Shown in pieces: positions 1 to 6,131 of a DNA stretch of 8,202 nt. The position numbers were made by a program, and so were the translations under genes. The stretch lies in the NCBI GenBank assembly GCA_026389415.1, contig JAPLHX010000290.1, forward strand, positions 1-8,202, written 5' to 3'. The first letter of the stretch is position 1. Each line of letters starts with the position of its first letter. The DNA is from Coprothermobacterota bacterium (GTDB lineage Bacteria > Caldisericota > JANLFM01). The notes under the pieces are model-generated. The model had not been told where the DNA came from. It ran no database searches and saw only the letters and a list, made by a program, of their open reading frames with translations.

Positions 1-228
1 ACGATTGCCGCAGGCGGGACAAGATTCCCCTTTTATCATCAATTGGTGGCCGCAAGCCGGGCACACCGGTCGATTGGAACGTAATGCCGGAAAAGGGGAA
101 GGAGACGCCTTGCCCAACGCAAGATGGCGCTCTCTTCCGCCTAAAAGCAAGATCACAAACAACAGCAGGATCGCTAGAGCGACCACGCCGATCAGGATCC
201 AGACATAGAGGGGAAAACCACTGGTTAT
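1..228 (-). CDS. Small membrane-anchored zinc-ribbon protein (partial, start uncertain)
   Basis: I do not recognise a named family. Read on the minus strand, the frame gives a short leader, one strongly hydrophobic helix of about 25 residues (from GFPLYVWILIGVV to ILLLGG, roughly bases 140-215), a polar Pro/Ser-rich linker, and a zinc ribbon. The ribbon is CPACGHQ...SCPACG, that is C-X2-C-X10-C-X2-C, at bases 1-63. The protein continues past the left edge. A single helix followed by a zinc ribbon suggests a membrane-bound protein with the ribbon probably cytosolic. No ATG, GTG or TTG exists at a sensible place. The frame is open upstream to about base 349, but a strong AAGGAGGG site lies at 238-245, and an ATA codon at 226-228 sits 9 nt after it, the same spacing as in the lon-like gene. 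I therefore take ATA as the tentative start; an ATC directly after the site is too close. The gene lies 41 nt downstream of the Lon-like gene, with no terminator visible between them, so it is probably co-transcribed. Confidence 0.6.
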   Translation of the reverse strand, partial: MTSGFPLYVWILIGVVALAILLLFVILLLGGRERHLALGKASPSPFPALRSNRPVCPACGHQLMIKGESCPACGNR

Positions 229-237
229 CGGGAAGAT

Positions 238-245
238 CCCTCCTT
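238..245 (-). promoter_or_regulatory. Strong ribosome binding site without a standard start codon
   Basis: The minus strand reads AAGGAGGG, a near-perfect Shine-Dalgarno sequence, in the gap after the Lon-like gene. No in-frame ATG/GTG/TTG follows at normal distance; ATA lies 9 nt away. A GTG further on opens only a nine-codon frame. The site is the main reason for placing the zinc-ribbon gene's start here. Confidence 0.6.
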
Positions 246-269
246 CTTTGCTTCTAGTATACCGGATAT

Positions 270-2660
270 TTAGATGGCGGTGTGGCCGGTGAACTCTTTC
301 ATTTGACGAGCGAAATATCGAAGTCGGGCATAAACGCGGGCCTGTACGCTATCGGGAGTGAATTGGCCATTCTCTTCCCGTTTGCCGGCGGGTACGCCGC
401 TTAAGAGCTCGATTCCCTCGTCGATGCTGCGCACTGCCCAAACGTGAAACTCTCCTTTCGCGACGGCCTGCACCACTTCGTCTTTTAGCACCAGGTTCTC
501 CACGTTTTGTACCGGGATCATCACTCCCTGCCCGCCGGTAAGGCCCTTTGCTTTGCAGACAGCGTAATGCCCTTCTACCTTCTCATTGACTCCGCCAATC
601 GGTTGGATCTCCCCATACTGGTTGACGGAACCGGTCACAGCGATCTCTTGGCTGATGGGGAGTTCAGCCAAGGCAGACAGTAGTGCGTACAACTCGGCAG
701 AGGAAGCGCTATCCCCCTCTACGCCCTCGTATGATTGCTCAAACGTGAGGGAGGCGGATAGTGTCAAGGGGAAATCCTGTGCAAAAGTGCCGCCAAGATA
801 CCCGGCGAGAGTAAGGATGCCCTTGGAGTGAATCGGACCGGAGAGCGCGATCTCCCGTTCAATGTTGATCACGCCTTCTTTGCCAATGTATACGCGGGCG
901 GTGATGCGATTGGGGCGACCAAACGCGTAGCCGCCGATGGAGAGGATGGACAGCCCATTGATTTGGCCGACCCGCTTTCCGCTGACCTCGATCAGTACCG
1001 TGCCTTTTTCCATCATCTCTTGTATCTTGTCTACGATCAGGCGGGAACGGTAGGCTTTCTCCTCCAAGGCTTTCTGCACATGTTCAGCCCCGACTTGCTC
1101 CCGGCCTACTTTCTTCGCCCAGAAGGAAGCTTCCATCGCAATATCACTGATTTCCATGAAACGGGTGCTGAGTTTGATCTTGGATTCCACCAGGCGCGAA
1201 CCGTATTCGATCAGGCGGGCCACGGCGCTGGTTTGAAACGGAGCCAGGGAGGAAGTTTCCTCTCCCAGTTGGTGCAAGAAGCCGGCGTAGTCGTTGATGG
1301 TTTGCGAGTTGCGGGCCATTTCCAGGTCGAAGTCAGCGCGGATCTTGAAAAGCTTGCGGAAATCTTCGTCGGCCGCGTAGAGCATGTAGTAATGCTCTGG
1401 TTGTCCGATCACGATCACCTTCAGGTCAATCGGAATCGGTTCCGGCCGAAGCGTGGTGGTTGGCACGCTGCCGATAAACTCGCTCAAATTTTCCACCCGG
1501 GCTTGGCGGGAGCGCAAAGCACGCTTGAGGGCTTCCCAAGCGAACGGGGAGGTGAACAGCTCCAATGCCGGGACGATCAAATAGCCACCGTTGGCCTGTT
1601 CCAATGCGCCCGCCTTGATCATCGTCTGGTCGGTAGTCCAGGTGCCAAAAGCCGGACGATATTCCACCTTGCCCATCAGGTTGTAATAGGAAGGATTGGA
1701 CTCGTGTACCACCGGCGCTCCCTGCTGACCGGAATGGTCCACAAAGACGTTCACTTTGTAGCGACCGAAATCCGTGGTCGGTTTTCCCAATGGCAGCGGG
1801 ACTTCTTCCTTTTCCTTGAAATCGTCCAATCGGGAGACTATGTCTCCTTTCATTTCAGCCAGCCAACGGACCAGATCCTGATGATCCCCGTATTCGTTAT
1901 CCACCTTGGCGAAGATTGGGGTCAGGAGAGCCGCAGCCATTTCTTGTTCGAGTTGAAGAATCTTTCCTGTAAGATTGCGATCGATTTGGCGGGAGGACAG
2001 CATGCTTTCCTCTAACAGATCGCGGACCTTTGGACCGTTCTGCCGATAAACCTCCTTGCTGTCGTCAGACAGGCCTTCATACTCTTCCGGCGCCAGTTTC
2101 TTGCTATCTCGGGTCGGAATGGTGAGAATCCCCTGGGGGGTGAACTCCAGCGAGAAACCCAGCACTAACGTGTCCTTTTGCAGCGCGGTGATCAGCTCTT
2201 GCTTCTGCTTGTTGGCTTCTAGTTCCAGCGCGTCACGCCGTTCTCGGTACAGCGGCGATTCAAAAAGTTTGCGCACTTCCACTTGTGCGGAGGTTACCAA
2301 TTGATCGATGGCCTGGGCGAATGAATTCCCCGATCCCGCTTGCAGTGAGATCGCTCGGGGGCGATCGGGTGAATTGAAGTCGTAAAGATAGATCCAGTCG
2401 GGTGGAATCGGTTTTTGCGCTGCTTCCTTCTCTACTAGGGTAGTCACGATCGATGTGCGACCGGTTCCGGTGCGACCGGCGATGAAAATATGAAAGCCCG
2501 GCAGATCCATCTCCAAACCGACTTCCAATGCTCGCATCGCTCGCTCTTGACCGACAGTGCGGCCCAGCGCCGGCAGATTGCCGGTGTGCTGAAAGCAGAG
2601 ATCGTCATCCGAGCAACGAACAGTCAGCTCTTCCGGCTTTAGTTCTCGAAGTTTGCTCAT
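270..2660 (-). CDS. Lon-like (LonC/AAA_32-type, S16 family) protease with degenerate Walker motifs
   Basis: Predicted cytosolic serine-lysine protease of 796 residues. The start is the ATG at 2658-2660, because AAGGGAGGG lies 9 nt upstream; the frame stays open 20 codons further but has no ribosome site there. Layout: an AAA+-like region (about 30-440) interrupted by a long charged coiled-coil-like insert (about 125-290), then the Lon proteolytic domain (about 550-755). The protease signatures are complete: EGDSAS with the nucleophile Ser651, and GGVNEKVEG with Lys694. The Walker A position reads GRTGTGRT, with Arg68 where the canonical lysine would be. The Walker B strand reads GGYLIVPA, with Pro364 where an Asp is expected. 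This resembles the Thermus/Meiothermus LonC group, known as ATP-independent proteases, so energy-independent proteolysis is plausible here by inference. The hexameric state and substrates cannot be read from sequence. A charged tail of about 35 residues follows the protease domain. It is divergent from nadA and followed by the zinc-ribbon gene. Confidence 0.88.
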   Translation of the reverse strand: MSKLRELKPEELTVRCSDDDLCFQHTGNLPALGRTVGQERAMRALEVGLEMDLPGFHIFIAGRTGTGRTSIVTTLVEKEAAQKPIPPDWIYLYDFNSPDRPRAISLQAGSGNSFAQAIDQLVTSAQVEVRKLFESPLYRERRDALELEANKQKQELITALQKDTLVLGFSLEFTPQGILTIPTRDSKKLAPEEYEGLSDDSKEVYRQNGPKVRDLLEESMLSSRQIDRNLTGKILQLEQEMAAALLTPIFAKVDNEYGDHQDLVRWLAEMKGDIVSRLDDFKEKEEVPLPLGKPTTDFGRYKVNVFVDHSGQQGAPVVHESNPSYYNLMGKVEYRPAFGTWTTDQTMIKAGALEQANGGYLIVPALELFTSPFAWEALKRALRSRQARVENLSEFIGSVPTTTLRPEPIPIDLKVIVIGQPEHYYMLYAADEDFRKLFKIRADFDLEMARNSQTINDYAGFLHQLGEETSSLAPFQTSAVARLIEYGSRLVESKIKLSTRFMEISDIAMEASFWAKKVGREQVGAEHVQKALEEKAYRSRLIVDKIQEMMEKGTVLIEVSGKRVGQINGLSILSIGGYAFGRPNRITARVYIGKEGVINIEREIALSGPIHSKGILTLAGYLGGTFAQDFPLTLSASLTFEQSYEGVEGDSASSAELYALLSALAELPISQEIAVTGSVNQYGEIQPIGGVNEKVEGHYAVCKAKGLTGGQGVMIPVQNVENLVLKDEVVQAVAKGEFHVWAVRSIDEGIELLSGVPAGKREENGQFTPDSVQARVYARLRYFARQMKEFTGHTAI

Positions 2661-2669
2661 GTGCACAAG

Positions 2670-2678
2670 CCCTCCCTT
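2670..2678 (-). promoter_or_regulatory. Ribosome binding site deciding the start of the Lon-like gene
   Basis: The minus strand reads AAGGGAGGG, 9 nt before the ATG at 2658-2660. It favours this start over the longer open frame, whose ATG at 2720 has no such site and would overlap the nadA start. Confidence 0.75.
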
Positions 2679-2685
2679 GCAGATT

Positions 2686-2705
2686 CTGTTAATGGCTACT
2701 AACAG
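2686..2705. promoter_or_regulatory. Inverted repeat, candidate operator between lon-like gene and nadA
   Basis: CTGTTA and TAACAG form a perfect 6-bp inverted repeat with an 8-nt spacer, 20 bp in total. It occupies the spacer/-35 zone of the nadA promoter and would cover the start region of the divergent gene. The size suits a dimeric repressor. In Bacillota, nad operons are often controlled by the niacin-responsive repressor NiaR (YrxA), but I cannot match this sequence to that motif from memory, so the regulator is unassigned. Confidence 0.45.
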
Positions 2706-2734
2706 TCTATAATAAGGCAATGCTAGATCGCCAA
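2706..2734 (-). promoter_or_regulatory. Possible promoter of the Lon-like gene
   Basis: On the minus strand TTGGCG (2729-2734) and TATAGA (2706-2711) are separated by 17 nt, each matching the sigma-A consensus at 4 of 6 bases. The match is modest. If real, transcription would start inside the 2686-2705 dyad, and the -10 box would overlap that of nadA on the opposite strand. Confidence 0.3.
2708..2713 (+). promoter_or_regulatory. Putative -10 box of the nadABC operon
   Basis: A perfect TATAAT lies only 6 nt before the nadA ATG. The expected transcription start (about 7 nt downstream of the hexamer) falls at or next to the A of the ATG, so the message would have little or no leader. No good -35 element is found at 16-18 nt spacing (TTCTGT, TCTGTT or CTGTTA), so the promoter may be weak or need an activator. 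Confidence 0.5.
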
Positions 2735-3631
2735 GATTGGTTGCAAGAAGAAATCCTGCGTTTTAAGCGGGAAAAAGACGTCCTGATCCTGGCGCACAAC
2801 TACCAAATCCCGGAAGTGCAAGACATAGCCGATATCGTCGGGGATTCCCTGGAGTTGTCACTGCAGGCGGCGAATACGCAACGGGCGCGGATTGTCTTCT
2901 GTGGCGTCTACTTTATGGCCGAAACAGCGCGCATTCTCTCCCGCAAGCCTGTGCTGATGCCGGTCGAGTCCGCCGGATGTCCGCTGGCGAACATGGCTAC
3001 GGCCGAAGCTTTGCGTCAATGGAAAGTTGAGCACCCACAAGCGGCAGTGGTGGCCTACATCAATTCCTCTGCCGCGGTGAAGGCCCTTTCCGATATCGTC
3101 TGCACCTCGGCCAATGCGCTGAAAATTGTCCAGACAGTGCCACAGAACGAAGTGATCTTCCTGCCGGATCAGGGGCTGGGAAGCTGGATCGCAGAACAAA
3201 CAGACAAACAGCTCTGGCTCTGGCCTGGTTTTTGTCCCACACATTATCATTTGGTTCCTAATGATCTGGCTCGGGCGCGTCAGTTGCATCCATCGGCCAA
3301 GGTTCTTGTACACCCGGAATGTCGTCACGAGGTTCGAGCGTTGGCGGATGCTGTTTTGGGAACAGGCGGTATGCTGCGCTTGGTCCATACCGATCCGGCC
3401 GCAGCGTTTATCGTCGGTACGGAAGAGGGTCTGCTGCATCGCTTGCGAAAAGAGAACCCCGGCAAGGAGTTTTTCCTGGCGTCGCCCTTGCTGCTATGCC
3501 CCAACATGAAGAAAACCGACCTTGCTTCTTTGCACCGTTGCCTGGCGGAAAATTGCACGCAGATTGAGGTCCCTTCCGAAGTGGAGGAAGGAGCCCGACG
3601 AGCATTGGAAAGGATGTTGTCCATTTCATGA
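2720..3631 (+). CDS. nadA: Quinolinate synthase A
   Basis: Cytosolic 4Fe-4S enzyme of 303 residues that condenses iminoaspartate from NadB with dihydroxyacetone phosphate to give quinolinate, the second step of de novo NAD synthesis. The three cluster cysteines of the family are in place: Cys87 (SAGCPLANM), Cys172 (GFCPTHYH) and Cys260 (LLCPNMKKTDL). Other hallmarks are HNYQ at 26-29, GDSLELS at 41-47, FCGVYFMAETA at 60-70, AYINSSAAVKA at 112-122, CTSANAL at 128-134, HPEC at 198-201 and the IVGTEEGLLHRL stretch at 231-242. The length matches the short, three-domain type found in thermophiles and many Gram-positives. The start is the ATG next to the TATAAT box; only a poor AAGG lies 2 nt before it. 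The stop overlaps the nadB start as ATGA, implying coupled translation. It is the first gene of nadABC, an order different from the nadB-nadC-nadA order of Bacillus subtilis. Confidence 0.97.
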   Translation: MLDRQDWLQEEILRFKREKDVLILAHNYQIPEVQDIADIVGDSLELSLQAANTQRARIVFCGVYFMAETARILSRKPVLMPVESAGCPLANMATAEALRQWKVEHPQAAVVAYINSSAAVKALSDIVCTSANALKIVQTVPQNEVIFLPDQGLGSWIAEQTDKQLWLWPGFCPTHYHLVPNDLARARQLHPSAKVLVHPECRHEVRALADAVLGTGGMLRLVHTDPAAAFIVGTEEGLLHRLRKENPGKEFFLASPLLLCPNMKKTDLASLHRCLAENCTQIEVPSEVEEGARRALERMLSIS

Positions 3632-5187
3632 GACGGTTTCTATTTCCGACCCAAGTGATGAAAGAAGCTCCCCGCATTCCAGCGGATGTTCTGGTGGTGG
3701 GAACAGGTGTAGCCGGCCTCTTTTTTGCCTTGCACCATCCCGGCCGATCGCTGCTGATTTCCAAGAGCGAAGCCTTCACCAGCAATTCCTCCCTCGCCCA
3801 AGGTGGAGTCGCTTGCGCTATTGGCGCCGGAGATTCCACCCAAGCTCACTTCAACGATACACTGAAAGCCGGGGCTGGCTTGTGCGACGAGGAAATGGTC
3901 TGGACATTGGTGCGCGAGGGACCTGGTGTGATCAAAGACCTTTTCCGGCTGGGTGTTCAATTCGACCGCCAATTGGGGCATTTGGATTTGGGAAAAGAGG
4001 GCAGCCATACGCTCCGTCGCGTACTGCATGTTCAGGATCGGACCGGGGATGAAATCATCCGTGTCCTGTATGAACGAGCGTTGGCTGAAGCGAGGATCCG
4101 GTTTATGGAACGGACCTACTTGGTCGACGTGCTTACGGATCAGGACCAGGTAACGGGAGCCTTCGTCCTGGGCACCAGCGGCCCGTTGGTGGTGGAAACT
4201 TCCCAGGTAGTTCTGGCCTCGGGTGGGTACGCCTTTCTTTTTGAACCGTCCACCAATCCGCCTGATGCCGTAGGGGAAGGCATCATGGCTGCCTATCGGG
4301 CAGGGGCTAACCTCAGTGATTTGGAATTCGTGCAATTTCACCCCACGGCTCTGCATTCGAACGACGTCCCGCGCTTCCTGATTTCGGAAACTGTTCGAGG
4401 AGAAGGCGCCCTATTGCGTAACCAGGCCGGCGAACGCTTCATGCTGGAGGTTCACCCGATGGCCGAATTGGCGCCAAGAGACGTGGTGGCGCAAGCGATT
4501 TATCGTCAAATGCAGCAAGAAAAAACCGATCATGTGTTTCTGGACTTCAGATCCATTGACCCGGATGTGCTGACCCGTCATTTCCCCGTGATCTTGGCCA
4601 AGTGCCAATCGCTCGGCCTCGATCCGCGTAAAGACTGGGTTCCGGTTTCCCCTGCGGCGCATTACACCATGGGAGGCGTTCGCACTGATTCCTGGGGAGC
4701 CACCTCTTTGCCGGGTCTCTATGCAGTCGGGGAAGTCGCCTGCACCGGCGTTCATGGCGCCAATCGGTTGGCTTCCAATTCGATGCTGGAAGGGATGGTG
4801 TTCGGTCGACGATTGGCTACACACCTATCTGCAACACGGCCGCAATCGCTGCCGCTAGTATGGGAGGAGGAAAAGACCAGCAAAGAACGGCCGCTGCCAC
4901 CGATTTCGCTGGAGGCGCTGCGGTATCAGATGGGAGAACGAGTGGGGATCCTGCGGGATGCCAGCGGGTTGCGTCAAGCTTGGGATACCTTTTGCCGCTG
5001 GCAAGTAAAAATGGAGCGTTCCACCTTTCTTCGCCTGGAGGAATGCCGACTCTATAGTTCCGCGACGCTCGCATCGCTGGTGGCATTGACTGCCTTGACG
5101 CGCGAGGAAAGCCGCGGTGCCCATCAACGGATTGACTTTCCCGAGCGCAACGATCGGCAATGGCACACCCATATCCAGATCAGTTGA
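3628..5187 (+). CDS. nadB: L-aspartate oxidase
   Basis: FAD-dependent oxidase of 519 residues that turns L-aspartate into iminoaspartate, the unstable substrate handed to NadA. It belongs to the succinate dehydrogenase/fumarate reductase flavoprotein family. Visible features: dinucleotide-binding GTGVAG at 25-30; SSLAQGGVA at 54-62, typical of the FAD-binding segment; KEGSH at 123-127, matching the E. coli Glu121 region; QFHPTA at 236-241; SETVRGEGA at 253-261; PRDVVAQA at 283-290 with the active-site Arg284; HYTMGGV at 345-351 with His345; and the long GLYAVGEVACTGVHGANRLA block starting at 363, a diagnostic C-terminal FAD contact. The helical C-terminal domain ends with the usual TREESRGAHQR at 491-501. 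The length is normal (E. coli about 540). The first ATG overlaps the nadA stop; a second ATG ten codons later is possible but lacks a ribosome site. Confidence 0.97.
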   Translation: MRRFLFPTQVMKEAPRIPADVLVVGTGVAGLFFALHHPGRSLLISKSEAFTSNSSLAQGGVACAIGAGDSTQAHFNDTLKAGAGLCDEEMVWTLVREGPGVIKDLFRLGVQFDRQLGHLDLGKEGSHTLRRVLHVQDRTGDEIIRVLYERALAEARIRFMERTYLVDVLTDQDQVTGAFVLGTSGPLVVETSQVVLASGGYAFLFEPSTNPPDAVGEGIMAAYRAGANLSDLEFVQFHPTALHSNDVPRFLISETVRGEGALLRNQAGERFMLEVHPMAELAPRDVVAQAIYRQMQQEKTDHVFLDFRSIDPDVLTRHFPVILAKCQSLGLDPRKDWVPVSPAAHYTMGGVRTDSWGATSLPGLYAVGEVACTGVHGANRLASNSMLEGMVFGRRLATHLSATRPQSLPLVWEEEKTSKERPLPPISLEALRYQMGERVGILRDASGLRQAWDTFCRWQVKMERSTFLRLEECRLYSSATLASLVALTALTREESRGAHQRIDFPERNDRQWHTHIQIS

Positions 5188-5202
5188 GCAAGTGTCCATT
5201 AA

Positions 5203-6090
5203 ATGAATTTACGGGAACGCTTGAAAGAGGCGTTGATCGAGGATCTGGGTAGTGGGGATGTCACGACCCAGGCTCTGATTGATCCCCATTGCCGTACAAA
5301 AGCCTCTTTCCTCGCCAAGCAGGACGGAATCCTTGCCGGCCTGCCGTTTGCCGTGGAAGTGTTCCAACTGCTCGATCCTCAAATGCAGGCCGTAGTCTTG
5401 GTGGAAGATGGATCATCGGTTTGTCCCGGACAGGTCCTTGCTCATTTGGAAGGAAACGCCCGTGCGCTACTGGCCGGAGAACGAACAGCCTTGAATCTTC
5501 TTTGTCATCTGTCCGGTATCGCCAGCCTAACTCATCAATTGGTGGTGAAGGTGAAACCCCATGGCGTGCGTTTGTTGGATACCCGCAAAACCACACCGCT
5601 TTGGCGCGACCTGGAAAAATATGCCGTGCGGATGGGCGGAGGCTCCAACCATCGTTTCGGTCTGTATGACATGGTCTTGATCAAAGACAATCATGTCGCT
5701 GCCTGTGGCGGGATCGCACCGGCCCTGCGCCAAATCCGGTCGGGGTTGCGACCGGGGTTGCAGGTGGAGATTGAAGTGAAAAGCTTCGCTGAATTCGAGG
5801 AAGCCCTGGCAGAGGGAGCGGACTGGGTGATGTTGGATAACATGCCGGTCCAGGAGATGGAGCGGTGCGTGCAATTGGGCAAGGGTCGAGTCATTCTGGA
5901 AGCCAGTGGTGGTATCCGCGAAGACACCTTGGAGCGAATCGCCCGCACAGGCGTGGATTGCATCTCGCTGGGTGTCCTAACTCACTCCGCTCCAGCGCTT
6001 GATATTAGCTTGGAAATAGAGGACAATACGGCGAATGCCGCACAGTCAGCCGAGACCTCCGGCGTGCGTCTGCCAGAATGGAATCACTGA
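5203..6090 (+). CDS. nadC: Nicotinate-nucleotide pyrophosphorylase (quinolinate phosphoribosyltransferase)
   Basis: Cytosolic enzyme of 295 residues that joins quinolinate and PRPP to form nicotinate mononucleotide, CO2 and pyrophosphate, completing the pathway begun by NadB and NadA. Signatures: EDLGSGDVTT at 13-22; GERTALNLL at 92-100 (Arg94); DTRKTTPLWR at 126-135 (Arg128, Lys129); GGGSNHRFGL at 145-154 (His150, Arg151); IKDNH at 160-164 (Lys161); EIEVKS at 189-194; MLDNM at 210-214 (Asp212); and ASGGI at 234-238 for phosphate binding. All substrate-contacting residues I know from the family are present. The core ends around LDISLEI (266-272), and a polar tail of about 20 residues follows. 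The start is 15 nt after nadB; no clear Shine-Dalgarno is seen, so re-initiation or coupling with nadB is likely. Confidence 0.96.
   Translation: MNLRERLKEALIEDLGSGDVTTQALIDPHCRTKASFLAKQDGILAGLPFAVEVFQLLDPQMQAVVLVEDGSSVCPGQVLAHLEGNARALLAGERTALNLLCHLSGIASLTHQLVVKVKPHGVRLLDTRKTTPLWRDLEKYAVRMGGGSNHRFGLYDMVLIKDNHVAACGGIAPALRQIRSGLRPGLQVEIEVKSFAEFEEALAEGADWVMLDNMPVQEMERCVQLGKGRVILEASGGIREDTLERIARTGVDCISLGVLTHSAPALDISLEIEDNTANAAQSAETSGVRLPEWNH
5999..6027 (+). promoter_or_regulatory. Possible internal promoter for the S1-domain gene
   Basis: TTGATA (5999-6004, 5 of 6 to the -35 consensus) and GACAAT (6022-6027, 4 of 6 to the -10 consensus) are separated by exactly 17 nt, inside the 3' end of nadC. 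Transcripts would begin near 6034 and have a leader of about 100 nt carrying the 6095-6108 palindrome. Chance occurrence in coding sequence is possible. Confidence 0.35.
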
Positions 6091-6094
6091 ATCC

Positions 6095-6108
6095 GCCCTC
6101 GCGAGGGC
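6095..6108. repeat. Perfect 14-bp palindrome between nadC and the S1-domain gene
   Basis: GCCCTCGCGAGGGC is its own reverse complement and fills the middle of the 41-nt gap. As RNA it can form a GC-rich five-pair stem with a four-base loop, ending 9 nt before the AGGAG site of the next gene. No T-run follows, so it is not a classical terminator. A translation-control or mRNA-stability element, or a protein site, is possible. Confidence 0.55.
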
Positions 6109-6117
6109 AATCCGCTT

Positions 6118-6122
6118 AGGAG
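6118..6122 (+). promoter_or_regulatory. Ribosome binding site of the S1-domain gene
   Basis: AGGAG lies 9 nt before the ATG at 6132, fixing the start so that the acidic repeat region is translated. A nearby GTG (6124) is in another frame. Confidence 0.7.
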
Positions 6123-6131
6123 AGTGAAGAG

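Noticed and set aside
5..208. 67-codon plus-strand frame at the left edge
   Set aside because: The opposite strand encodes a transmembrane helix plus a paired CXXC zinc ribbon with a strong ribosome site, a far better explanation.
828..2015. 395-codon open frame on the plus strand
   Set aside because: It is fully antisense to the Lon-like gene, whose protein matches a known family over its whole length. The translation is low-complexity in style (His/Gln/Phe-rich), with no recognisable domain and no ribosome site; a codon-bias shadow.
2661..2720. Longer start for the Lon-like gene at 2720
   Set aside because: The extra 20 residues (MPYYRLLVAI...) have no ribosome site upstream and would overlap the nadA start, while ATG at 2660 has AAGGGAGGG 9 nt before it.
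2858..3439. 193-codon open frame antisense to nadA
   Set aside because: Shadow of nadA, which has all three cluster cysteines and conserved motifs on the plus strand.
3640..4356. 238-codon open frame antisense to nadB
   Set aside because: It lies wholly inside nadB, whose FAD and catalytic motifs prove the coding strand; no recognisable protein features.
6095..6108. Intrinsic terminator for nadABC
   Set aside because: The palindrome is GC-rich but is followed by AATCCGC, with no T-run.
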